From Hyphomicrobiales bacterium (GTDB lineage Bacteria > Pseudomonadota > Alphaproteobacteria > Rhizobiales > Rhizobiaceae), in assembly GCA_900489925.1 (NCBI GenBank), contig UEHQ01000037.1, forward strand, positions 1 to 64,000: DNA of 64,000 bases, in the 5' to 3' direction. The notes below the pieces were generated by a model. That model had not been told where the DNA came from. It searched no databases and worked only from the letters and a program-made list of their open reading frames with translations. Both the position numbers and the translations under genes were made by a program. This document shows, piece after piece, positions 16,777 through 24,384 of the stretch (the first letter of the stretch is position 1; each line of letters begins with the position of its first letter).

Positions 16777-18105
16777 TCAGCCTCCGAACTTCAGGTAGGC
16801 ATCGCGCACAGGCGAGACCGCGTTGGCATGCGAGGAGAAGCCTTCGTAGACAGCCAGCTTGTGCGCGTTCTCGGCAAACAGCGGGTAGGCAGGGGCAGTG
16901 ACGTAACCGATCGAGCTGCGCTTGACGAAATCGGTGACCGAAAGCGGACCGAATGTGCGTGCCCAGCGGCTGGTCGGAAGAACGGCATTCGGGCCCAGGC
17001 AGAAGTTGCCGATGCTGACTGGCGTATAAGGTCCCATGAGGATCTCGGCCGCCTCGGTGATGTGGCCGAGATGGGAGAAGGGGTCGCGGGACAGGATTTC
17101 CAGGTGCTCGGGAGCGTAGGCGTTGACGAAAGCGTAGCTTTCCTCGACCGACGAGGTCAGGACGACGCCGCCGCACTTGCCGGAGAGGACCGTGCTCGAG
17201 AAATTCACCCGCTGCTCGGTCATGCGGGCCCAATGGTCCGGCAGCGCTACCAGGGCTTCCTCGGCGACGCGGCGGCTGTGGGTGACGAGATAGGCCGATG
17301 AATCCGGGCCGTGTTCGGCTTCGATCAGGAGATCGAGCGCGGCAAGACCGCCGTGAACGGTGTCATCGGCAAAGATCATCGCTTCAGACGGGCCAGCTGG
17401 AAGTCCGGTGTCGATGACACCGGCCAGACTGCGCTTGGCGGCCACGACCCATGGACTACCGGGGCCGACGATCTTCAGCGCCGGCTTGATCGTCTCCGTG
17501 CCGTAGGCAACAGCGGCGACTGCCTGCGCACCGCCGACCTTGTAAACGGTCTCAACGCCCGCCAGACGCGCAGCGACGAGCGTTGCCGCATCGACGCTGC
17601 CATCGGGCGCCGGCGGCGTGACGATCGCGAGGTGCGGAACACCAGCGACGACGGCCGGCACCGAGGTCATCATCGTGACCGACGGGAAGGAACCCTTGCC
17701 GCGCGGCACGTAGAGCGCCACCGACTGGATCGGCGTGAAGCGGTCGCCGGCAAAGGCGCCGGGACGGACTTCCTTCAGCCACATGGCCTCTGGCTTCTGC
17801 TCCTCGTGGAAGACTCGGATATTCTCGATACCGAATTTGATGGCATCGATCACATCGTCGCTGACGAGCTTGAATGCGGCGTCGAATTCGGCCTCGGTGA
17901 CCTTGATGTTCGCTTCCGAAAGGTCTGCCTTGTCAAGTTCGCGGCCAAAGCGCGCAACAGCCCGATCGCCTTCGGTACGGACGGCCTCGAGGATCGGCCT
18001 GACTTTTTCTATGAAGCTCGAAATATCGGTTTCCGAACGGCGGAGAAGGGCGCCTTTCTCTTCCGGGCTGAGTTTCGAATATTCGTAGAAGGACACTTCA
18101 GTCAT
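16777..18105 (-). CDS. HisD-family dehydrogenase, not histidinol-specific (HpsN-like)
   Basis: 442 residues from ATG 18105, which has an AAGGG site; the longer open frame lacks one. It has the histidinol dehydrogenase fold: VGGAQAVAA (190-198), VGPGSPWVVAAK (213-224), AGPSEAMIFAD (237-247) and the catalytic pair Glu333-His334 in APEHLEI. Compared with true HisD, the zinc ligand Gln is Glu262 (EAEHG), the zinc ligand Asp is Asn367 (IGNFCLGPN) and the substrate His of NHVLPT is Ala374. It therefore should not make histidine. The pattern recalls sulfopropanediol 3-dehydrogenase HpsN. It is the first gene of a long minus-strand operon. Confidence 0.85.
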   Translation of the reverse strand: MTEVSFYEYSKLSPEEKGALLRRSETDISSFIEKVRPILEAVRTEGDRAVARFGRELDKADLSEANIKVTEAEFDAAFKLVSDDVIDAIKFGIENIRVFHEEQKPEAMWLKEVRPGAFAGDRFTPIQSVALYVPRGKGSFPSVTMMTSVPAVVAGVPHLAIVTPPAPDGSVDAATLVAARLAGVETVYKVGGAQAVAAVAYGTETIKPALKIVGPGSPWVVAAKRSLAGVIDTGLPAGPSEAMIFADDTVHGGLAALDLLIEAEHGPDSSAYLVTHSRRVAEEALVALPDHWARMTEQRVNFSSTVLSGKCGGVVLTSSVEESYAFVNAYAPEHLEILSRDPFSHLGHITEAAEILMGPYTPVSIGNFCLGPNAVLPTSRWARTFGPLSVTDFVKRSSIGYVTAPAYPLFAENAHKLAVYEGFSSHANAVSPVRDAYLKFGG

Positions 18106-18343
18106 TTCACATACCCTTTTTGAGGCCATTGGCGAGGCAGAGTGGCAGGCACACTGAGGCAATCGCCAAGGCCTGCAGCCCAAGCGGTAAACCGTATTGG
18201 AATCCGGTTCCTATTGCGCAGCCGCGAGGCGTGAGCAAGGTCGTCCCGGTTCGTTTTCACGCATTAAATGTCAAGGCGCCATCAGCCGCCTTGCGAGTTG
18301 AGCCTGTGGCTTTGTTGTTCCGCTTTTTATTGCTTGTCTTTAG

Positions 18344-18370
18344 ATGTATATACATGTCCATTCATGTCAA
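18344..18370 (-). promoter_or_regulatory. Promoter and GntR operator of the HisD-like operon
   Basis: The perfect 12-base palindrome ATGTATATACAT (18344-18355) contains GTATATAC, a match to the HutC-type GTNTANAC operator. On the minus strand a consensus -35 TTGACA (complement of 18365-18370) lies nine bases upstream of it, so the operator covers the spacer and -10 region: a repressor position. The 290-base gap 18106-18396 holds no gene that I can support. Confidence 0.65.
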
Positions 18371-18396
18371 ACGCTTTTTGCATTGCTGCCTATTTT

Positions 18397-19167
18397 TTAT
18401 ATGGAGGCCAAAAAACCGCCATCGACGGGAAGGCAATGGCCATTGATATAGCCAGCCGCGTCACTGACAAGGAAGACGACGGCGCCGCCGATGTCGGTCG
18501 CCTCGCCAAACCGCCGTTGGGGGATCTTCTCGAGCATGCGCGCCTGCCAGGCGCTGTCCTGGTAGAAACCTTCTGTCATCGCCGTGCGGAAATAGCCTGG
18601 CGCCACGGCATTGACGCGTATCCCTGAGGCCGCCCATTCGGCCGCAAGCGCTCTCGTCATGCCCAGAAGCCCCGACTTCGACGAGCCGTAAGGGACGGCG
18701 GTGGGAATGCCGACAAAGGAGGTGAGGGAGCAAAGATTGACGATGCTGCCGCCGTTGGCCTGCGTCGACATCCGCCTGGCCGCGGCCTGCGCCCAGAAGA
18801 AGGCGCCTTTCAGGTTCGTGCCGATAATCTGGTCCCAGAGCGCCTCGTCGACATCGAGCGAAGGTGAGACCTGCTCCATTCCGGCATTGTTGACGAGAAT
18901 GTCGATGCGACCGGAAAGCGCCACGAACTGATCAAGAACCCGCTCGATGGAGGGCACGTCATTGACGTCCTGCGAGGCGGCGAAGCACTTGCGCCCCCGC
19001 GCTTCGATCAATTGCCGCGTCTCGGCCAGCGAGCCTTCATCGCGCGCCGTGATGCATAGATCAGCCCCCGCATCGGCGAGCGCCAGCGCGATCGCCTGAC
19101 CAAGACCTCGGCTCGCGCCTGTGACAACTGCAACTCTTCCCTCAAGGCTGAAGATATTCCCGGTCAT
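18397..19167 (-). CDS. Short-chain dehydrogenase/reductase (SDR)
   Basis: 256 residues from ATG 19167, preceded by CAGGAGAG; the upstream ATG has no ribosome site. Classical SDR: TGASRGLGQA cofactor motif near 16-25, NNAG near 93, the catalytic Ser in LCSLTS, Tyr-x3-Lys in PYGSSKSG, and the C-terminal PVDGG. It is divergent from the HisC-like gene, and the 121-base gap between them carries a GTNTANAC palindrome like the one in front of the HisD-like gene. It is therefore probably part of the same regulon, oxidising an alcohol of the shared substrate. Confidence 0.88.
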   Translation of the reverse strand: MTGNIFSLEGRVAVVTGASRGLGQAIALALADAGADLCITARDEGSLAETRQLIEARGRKCFAASQDVNDVPSIERVLDQFVALSGRIDILVNNAGMEQVSPSLDVDEALWDQIIGTNLKGAFFWAQAAARRMSTQANGGSIVNLCSLTSFVGIPTAVPYGSSKSGLLGMTRALAAEWAASGIRVNAVAPGYFRTAMTEGFYQDSAWQARMLEKIPQRRFGEATDIGGAVVFLVSDAAGYINGHCLPVDGGFLASI

Positions 19168-19215
19168 CGTGCTCTCCTGCGGCATTTTCACGAATAGAAA
19201 CAGCTTTTCGATTTT

Positions 19216-19227
19216 ATGTCTATACAT
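19216..19227. promoter_or_regulatory. Second GntR operator, SDR/HisC-like divergent promoter region
   Basis: ATGTCTATACAT matches the upstream operator ATGTATATACAT at 11 of 12 bases and contains GTCTATAC (GTNTANAC). It sits between the divergent SDR and aminotransferase starts, so one bound regulator could control both. Confidence 0.6.
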
Positions 19228-19288
19228 TATCGACAAGCCGGACGATTGCTCCTATGGTCGGCGTGGCGTTCCAACCTGGAGATCGAAA

Positions 19289-20395
19289 ATGTCTGATATG
19301 CGGAAGCTGATTCGTGAAGAGGTGGTTGGCATACCGCCCTACAATGCAGGCCTCACCCTCGAGGAAGTCCGTCAGCGCTATCAGCCGGCATCGATTGCGA
19401 AACTCGGCTCGAACGAAAATCCGCTCGGTGCGCCGGATGGTGCCTTGCGGTTCGATGACGGGCTCCATGATCTGGTGCGCCTCTACCCCGACCCGAAGGG
19501 CAGGGAGCTCTGCCAGGCAATTGCCGACGCCTTGAACGTCACGAGCGCCCAAGTCATCCTCGGAAACGGGTCGGAAGACCTGATCGGCGTCATATGCCGC
19601 GCCGTCGTCCGCCCCGCGGATACGGTCACGACGCTCTATCCATCCTTCCCGCTGCACGAGGACTACGCCGCCCTGATGGGTGGCAAGCTGGAGCGCATCG
19701 AGGTCCTGCGGGATCTCACCGTGGATGTGCCGGCCTTGATCGAAGCGGCAAAGCGCAAACCGAAAATGATCATGTTCGCCAACCCGATGAACCCGGTCGG
19801 CAGCTGGATGGGTCCCGGCGCGTTTCGCGATTTCCTCGACGCCGTCGACAGCGAGACCTTGCTGGTCGTGGACGAAGCCTACGCCGAATATGCGAGCGGC
19901 GACGATTATATCTCGGCGGTCGATCTCCTGGCAGGAACCGACAAGAACTGGGTGGTGCTCAGGACTTTCTCGAAGGCCTTTGGCCTTGCGGGCCTGAGGA
20001 TCGGCTTCGGCATTACCTCCAACGCCGCGCTGCGCGAAGTTTTCGACCGAGTGCGTACACCATTCAACACCAATGCCATTGCCCAATACGCAGCGCTCGC
20101 CGCGCTCGCGGACAAGGAGCATCTGCAGCGGACGGTCGAATTGGCACGAAACGAACGCGAGCGCATGGCAGCCAGCCTCGCTGCCCTCAATCTCAAAGTT
20201 GCGCCCTCGAAGGGGAATTTCCTGTTCTTCGATTGCGGCGCAAACGCGGTAGGTGTTGCCGAAAAGCTATTGACCGAGGGCGTCATCGTCAAACCCTGGA
20301 AACAGAAAGGCTACGAGAACTTCATCCGCGTCAGCATCGGCTCGCCGGCCGAAAACGACCACTTCCTGCGAGCGCTGACGAAGATCCGCTGCTGA
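19289..20395 (+). CDS. HisC-family aminotransferase (PLP fold type I)
   Basis: 368 residues from ATG 19289 with a TGGAGAT site; the longer open frame runs back through the divergent promoter. PLP-enzyme features: SNENPLG (41-47), GNGSEDLI (92-99), FANPMNPVG (163-171, usually NPNNPTG), DEAYAEY (195-201) and the Schiff-base Lys229 in TFSKAFGLAGLR. The family is annotated as histidinol-phosphate aminotransferase, but it also includes tyrosine/phenylalanine and other amino-acid transaminases. Its place in a GntR-controlled catabolic regulon beside a non-histidinol HisD paralogue argues against a histidine biosynthesis role. Confidence 0.88.
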   Translation: MSDMRKLIREEVVGIPPYNAGLTLEEVRQRYQPASIAKLGSNENPLGAPDGALRFDDGLHDLVRLYPDPKGRELCQAIADALNVTSAQVILGNGSEDLIGVICRAVVRPADTVTTLYPSFPLHEDYAALMGGKLERIEVLRDLTVDVPALIEAAKRKPKMIMFANPMNPVGSWMGPGAFRDFLDAVDSETLLVVDEAYAEYASGDDYISAVDLLAGTDKNWVVLRTFSKAFGLAGLRIGFGITSNAALREVFDRVRTPFNTNAIAQYAALAALADKEHLQRTVELARNERERMAASLAALNLKVAPSKGNFLFFDCGANAVGVAEKLLTEGVIVKPWKQKGYENFIRVSIGSPAENDHFLRALTKIRC

Positions 20396-20631
20396 CAGCC
20401 GGAGGAGTGGACGAAGAAAACCCAGTGACGGGTGAAAGCGCGGGCGGCTCTGCCGCTCTTCACGGCGCAGTGCGAAACTAGGGCCTCCTTTCCGGCTAAA
20501 GGGGAACCCTACACGCGACTCGCAGCTCTCCAGAATTGTATTCGCCAGCGGATTGCAGCCTGAGGTCTTGTCAGGAGACGTAACTTGCGAGAGTATCCGC
20601 ACTCAGGCAGCCCTCAACGATAGGACCATCC

Positions 20632-20778
20632 ATGCCCGTACGAGTTTTGTTGGCCGTAGTAACATTGTCCCTTCTCGCGCTATCGGGATGCGCGACGGCA
20701 GGGTCGGCAGGAAATACGACCTACGCGACTCCGGCAGGAATCGGACCCGTTCGCGGCGGCAACAACAACTTCTACTAG
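20632..20778 (+). CDS. Small predicted lipoprotein, 48 residues
   Basis: A short frame from ATG 20632 gives a signal sequence MPVRVLLAVVTLSLLALSGC with a good lipobox (LSGC, Cys20). A 28-residue Gly/Asn-rich tail follows, ending GGNNNFY. An AGGA lies about six bases upstream. It stands alone between the aminotransferase and the MarR genes. It is probably anchored in the outer or inner membrane; the function is unknown. Confidence 0.65.
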   Translation: MPVRVLLAVVTLSLLALSGCATAGSAGNTTYATPAGIGPVRGGNNNFY

Positions 20779-20854
20779 CCCCTCCGCGGCCTTCTTCTCT
20801 CCAGCCTCTGGCGCCGCCGCTCAGGGCTTGGAATGATGTCGAGCCGCCCGCTAG

Positions 20855-21295
20855 TCAGGACGTCTTCGCTTCGTCGGCGGAGGTTTGCAGCCGCGTCAAA
20901 AGCTCGATCAATTGGGGTGCGAGTTCTCGAACTTCCCTCAAGTGCACTTGGCTTAGCTGCTGAAGGATCAGGTCGGCCTTCGCCGTCAGTTCGAGCGTCT
21001 GCTTTCGGCGGTCGGCTTCGTCCTGGCGGCGCTCGACCAGACCCGCCTTGAACAATCGTCCAACGAGTTCGGTGGCGGAGTGGGGTGCTATCAGCAGTCT
21101 CTCCGCCAGCATCCCGACGGTCATGCGCTCATGATCAGGATGCCCCTTGATGGCCAGAAGAGCTTGGTGCTGCTGCGCCGGAAGCCCCGCTTCCTGCGCA
21201 GCCGAGGCGCTGAAATCCATGAAGCGGCGAAGCGTGAACCGCAAATTGGAGAGAGCCTGATAGTCGGCGTGACTGAGCTCGGCGTCGGTCTTCAT
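20855..21295 (-). CDS. MarR-family transcriptional regulator (paralogue 1)
   Basis: 146 residues. The winged helix core runs from about 55 to 115 (MTVGMLAERLLIAPHSATELVGRLFKAGLVERRQDEADRRKQTLELT). The N-terminal part, NLRFTLRRFMDFSASAAQEAGLPAQQHQALLAIKG, closely parallels the next gene upstream. It lies 13 bases downstream of that paralogue in the same operon. The beta-wing motif DEADRRKQTLELT is intact here, while the paralogue has a shortened wing. It is a likely partner in control of the divergent ClC gene. Confidence 0.9.
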   Translation of the reverse strand: MKTDAELSHADYQALSNLRFTLRRFMDFSASAAQEAGLPAQQHQALLAIKGHPDHERMTVGMLAERLLIAPHSATELVGRLFKAGLVERRQDEADRRKQTLELTAKADLILQQLSQVHLREVRELAPQLIELLTRLQTSADEAKTS

Positions 21296-21308
21296 ATCTT
21301 GTTCGCTT

Positions 21309-21743
21309 TCACTGCATCCATGCGATTCTGCTCAGCTTCTGCCGGTCCTGCAGCACGCGCAGAGCATGCATCAGGTCCGGTGCCATCTCCCTGATTTCAT
21401 ATAGATGAGCTTGCGAGAGCCGGTCCAGCAAAGTTTCCGCAGCATTGCAAAGGCTGAGCAATCTCTGCTTGCCATGCGTTTCGACGAAGACGAGCTCCCT
21501 GGCCGCCAGCCCGCCGACCAGCTCACCGACCGCGTGGCGATCCAGGAGCAGGCGCTCACCGAGCACCGCAAGCGTCATCGCCTTTCCATGCCCCTTTATC
21601 GCAAGCAATGCCTGGTGTTCCTGGGGCGCCAATCCAAGCTTCAGCGCCTCCCTTGCGCTGAAATGCCGAAACTTCCTGATCCTGTAGCGCAGGTTCGCCA
21701 GCGCGTCCCAATCCACTGTCTCGTCATGGATCCCATTTTTCAT
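21309..21743 (-). CDS. MarR-family transcriptional regulator (paralogue 2)
   Basis: 144 residues from ATG 21743, which has GGAGAT five bases upstream; the earlier ATG codons (21758, 21755) have no site. It shares NLRYRIRKFRHFSAREALKLGLAPQEHQALLAIKGHGK with its downstream neighbour, so the two arose by duplication. The wing is shorter (ELVFVETHGKQRLLSLC). It is divergent from the ClC transporter gene. A 21-base palindrome in the intergenic region is the probable operator for autoregulation and for ClC control. Confidence 0.88.
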   Translation of the reverse strand: MKNGIHDETVDWDALANLRYRIRKFRHFSAREALKLGLAPQEHQALLAIKGHGKAMTLAVLGERLLLDRHAVGELVGGLAARELVFVETHGKQRLLSLCNAAETLLDRLSQAHLYEIREMAPDLMHALRVLQDRQKLSRIAWMQ

Positions 21744-21760
21744 CGATATCTCCATCACGC

Positions 21761-21787
21761 TTGATTTATATCGTACTACGATATAAT
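21761..21787. promoter_or_regulatory. Palindromic MarR operator over the ClC promoter
   Basis: Two perfect ten-base arms, TTATATCGTA (21766-21775) and TACGATATAA (21777-21786), flank a single C. The right arm contains a consensus -10 TATAAT (21782-21787) for the ClC gene, and TTGATT (21761-21766) could be the -35, with a short 15-base spacer. A bound MarR dimer would block this promoter. Confidence 0.75.
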
Positions 21788-21837
21788 AGGCGGTCCGAAT
21801 TTATCCGCAACGGCCAAACTCATTCTACGGAGAAACC

Positions 21838-23661
21838 ATGCCACACCCGCAGCCCTCGAAGGGGAAGCTGTCGAAGCAAAGGGACTTCACCGCCGGCGTC
21901 GACCGCAGGCAAGCCGGCGATTTCACCACGGATCGTCGTGTCCTGATCCTCATCGTTATGGCAATCGTCGTCGGAACTGCTGGCGCCTTTGCAGCCGACA
22001 TCTTGGTCAGTCTGATCGCGATCGTCTCCAACCTCGTCTGGCTCGGCCATTTCGCTACTGAGATGACACCTCCATGGCAGGCCCCGCGGTCCGTCTGGAC
22101 AGTGATGGCACCCGTATTGGGGGGCATCGTCATCGGCCTCATGGCGCGCTTCGGATCAGAGAAGATCAGGGGGCACGGCATCCCCGAGGCCATCGAGGCG
22201 ATCCTTCTTGGCGGCAGCCGCATGTCGGCCAAAGTTGCAGTCCTGAAGCCGCTTTCATCGGCAATCTCGATCGGAACGGGCGGCCCCTTCGGTGCGGAAG
22301 GACCGATCATTATGACCGGCGGCGCTATAGGATCCCTGTTTGCCCAGTTCTTCCACATGTCTGCCGCTGAACGAAAGACGCTGCTGGTAGCGGGTGCCGC
22401 AGCGGGCATGACGGCGATCTTCGGCACGCCGATTGCCGCCGTGATGCTGGCTGTCGAACTTCTGCTGTTCGAATGGAAGCCGAGGAGCTTCATTCCCGTG
22501 GCCGTGTCGGCCTGCGTCGCTGTGTGCTGGCGCCCTCTCTTGTTCGGTGCGGGGCCTCTGTTTCCGGCCAACGTCGCGTCGTCATTGCCGTGGTGGGGCA
22601 TTCTCCTTTGCGCAGCGATGGGCATCGTGTCGGGATTGCAGTCCGGTCTCTTGACGACGCTTCTCTACAAGATCGAGGACCTGTTCGAGAAATTGCCCTT
22701 CCATTGGATGACCTGGCCGGCAATCGGCGGCTTGGTCGTCGGGCTCGGCGGGTTGATTGAACCACGCGCCCTCGGGGTCGGCTACGACATCATCGACGGA
22801 TTGCTGCACAACCAGCTTGCCGTCTCGGTGGTTATCTCCATCCTGATCGTTAAGACCGTCATCTGGCTTTTTGCCTTGTCATCGGGAACGTCAGGCGGTG
22901 TTCTTGCACCCCTTCTCATTTTCGGCGGGGCGCTGGGCTGGCTCGTTGGCTTGGTCATGCCCGTGGGCAATCCCGGGTTCTGGGCCCTGCTTGGAATGGC
23001 CGCAATGATGGGCGGCACAATGCGCGCGCCGCTCACGGGGACCTTTTTCGCCGTCGAGATTACTGGCGACGTCAGTGCCCTCGTGCCGCTGCTCACCGCA
23101 ACGGTAGTCGCCTATGCCGTCACGGTTCTCCTGCTGCGCCGCTCCATCCTCACCGAAAAGATTGCCCGCCGCGGCCAGCATATTTCCCGTGAGTACGGCG
23201 TCGATCCCTACGAACTGACCCGAGCCCAGGAGATCATGATCCGGAAAGTGGACACGCTGCAGGCGAGCATGACCGTGGCAGACGCCTGCGCCTTCTTCGC
23301 CGGTGGAGCACAGCATCGCAGCTACCCCATCATCGACGACCAGGGCATCTTCCTGGGATTGATGTCGCGCTCGGATGCGCTTCGCTGGCAGATAGACGAG
23401 GAATTTCAGGAGCAGCGCCTCGCAGACGTGGCACTCGACGGCTCGCTTCCCACCGGCCACCCTGAAGACACCGTCGGCTTTATCGCTGACCTGATGATCA
23501 GTTCCGACAGCGGACGCATCCCGATCCTCGAACCACTATCCGGGCGCTTGGTCGGCTTGATCGCGAGAAAGGACCTACTGGCCCTGCGCAGTTCATTCCG
23601 CTCACTTGAACGCGACCGGAATGCCTTCCTGCCGGCACCACGAAGCTCGGTTGCGAGATAG
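21838..23661 (+). CDS. ClC-family chloride channel/antiporter with CBS domains
   Basis: 607 residues. The membrane domain (about 35-440) carries the anion-selectivity motifs GHGIPEA (112-118), GAEGP with gating Glu154 (152-156) and GTSGGVLAP (near 358). The C-terminal cytosolic part (about 460-600) contains two CBS repeats, used in this family for nucleotide or ionic regulation. A GGAG site precedes the ATG. The retained gate glutamate permits proton-coupled exchange of chloride or another anion. It is divergent from two MarR genes, which suggests inducible expression. Confidence 0.93.
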   Translation: MPHPQPSKGKLSKQRDFTAGVDRRQAGDFTTDRRVLILIVMAIVVGTAGAFAADILVSLIAIVSNLVWLGHFATEMTPPWQAPRSVWTVMAPVLGGIVIGLMARFGSEKIRGHGIPEAIEAILLGGSRMSAKVAVLKPLSSAISIGTGGPFGAEGPIIMTGGAIGSLFAQFFHMSAAERKTLLVAGAAAGMTAIFGTPIAAVMLAVELLLFEWKPRSFIPVAVSACVAVCWRPLLFGAGPLFPANVASSLPWWGILLCAAMGIVSGLQSGLLTTLLYKIEDLFEKLPFHWMTWPAIGGLVVGLGGLIEPRALGVGYDIIDGLLHNQLAVSVVISILIVKTVIWLFALSSGTSGGVLAPLLIFGGALGWLVGLVMPVGNPGFWALLGMAAMMGGTMRAPLTGTFFAVEITGDVSALVPLLTATVVAYAVTVLLLRRSILTEKIARRGQHISREYGVDPYELTRAQEIMIRKVDTLQASMTVADACAFFAGGAQHRSYPIIDDQGIFLGLMSRSDALRWQIDEEFQEQRLADVALDGSLPTGHPEDTVGFIADLMISSDSGRIPILEPLSGRLVGLIARKDLLALRSSFRSLERDRNAFLPAPRSSVAR

Positions 23662-23742
23662 GCGAGAAGCCGTGCGGCGTCTGTTCGCTGCACGGCCGCC
23701 TGTCGCCGCGGTTCACACTTCGATTACATGGGCCACTCGTCG

Positions 23743-24381
23743 TCACGAACCGGCAAACGACGAGATTGCCTCGATGACGATTACCGCTGACGCCGCACCC
23801 GGGTCGACATGACCGAGCGAGCGATCACCAAGCCGGGACGACCGCCCTTTGGTCGCCACCATGCCTTTCGTCGCCTCGCAGCCATCACGGGCCGCGCGGA
23901 CGGCTGCGTCTAGGCACGACGCAAGTGCTTCTCCGTTGGCTCGCGCCTGAAGGGCTGCCTCAGCGGCCGGCTTCCAGGCATCGACCATCGTTTTTTCTCC
24001 GATCTCAGCCTTGCCGCGATCCTGGATGCCTTGGGATAGCGCGCAGAAAGCGGCCAGGAAGTCGTCGTCCGACAATTCCTCTTTGCCTTTGACGGCGGCG
24101 CCTGCGCGCATGAAGGCAGTGGCATACAAGGGGCCGGAGGAGGCGCCGATCGCGTTCAGAAATGCCTTTGCGGCGGCATTGAACGCAGCCGTCGGTGGCG
24201 TGTGATCGCCGTCGAGCAAGGCGAGCGCCGTGGCAGCGGCGTGCCAACCACCTTCCATGGCAAGACCGTGATCGCCATCGCCGATTACGCCGTCCAGCTC
24301 GCACAACCAGTCCCGCTTTTTCGCGATCTCGTCTGCGATGAGCGAAAACATCCGTTGCAGGTCATGGGTATTGATTGGCAT
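23743..24381 (-). CDS. dhaL: DhaL-type kinase subunit (dihydroxyacetone/L-erythrulose kinase)
   Basis: 212-residue ADP/ATP-binding subunit of a two-part DHA-type kinase. The three magnesium-binding aspartates are visible in ELDGVIGDGDHG (D30, D35, D37), and the family ends with a glycine-rich helical barrel (RSSRLGDRSLGHVDPGAAS). It lies four bases after dhaK. At the end of an apiose operon it may phosphorylate L-erythrulose, the C4 ketose released by that pathway, rather than dihydroxyacetone; this role is inferred from context and from reported L-erythrulose kinases. Confidence 0.88.
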   Translation of the reverse strand: MPINTHDLQRMFSLIADEIAKKRDWLCELDGVIGDGDHGLAMEGGWHAAATALALLDGDHTPPTAAFNAAAKAFLNAIGASSGPLYATAFMRAGAAVKGKEELSDDDFLAAFCALSQGIQDRGKAEIGEKTMVDAWKPAAEAALQARANGEALASCLDAAVRAARDGCEATKGMVATKGRSSRLGDRSLGHVDPGAASAVIVIEAISSFAGS

Positions 24382-24384
24382 CCG

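Noticed and set aside
16777..20395. Histidine biosynthesis genes hisD and hisC
   Set aside because: The HisD homologue has lost zinc and histidinol-binding residues, no other his gene is present, and GntR-type operators and catabolic dehydrogenases surround the pair.
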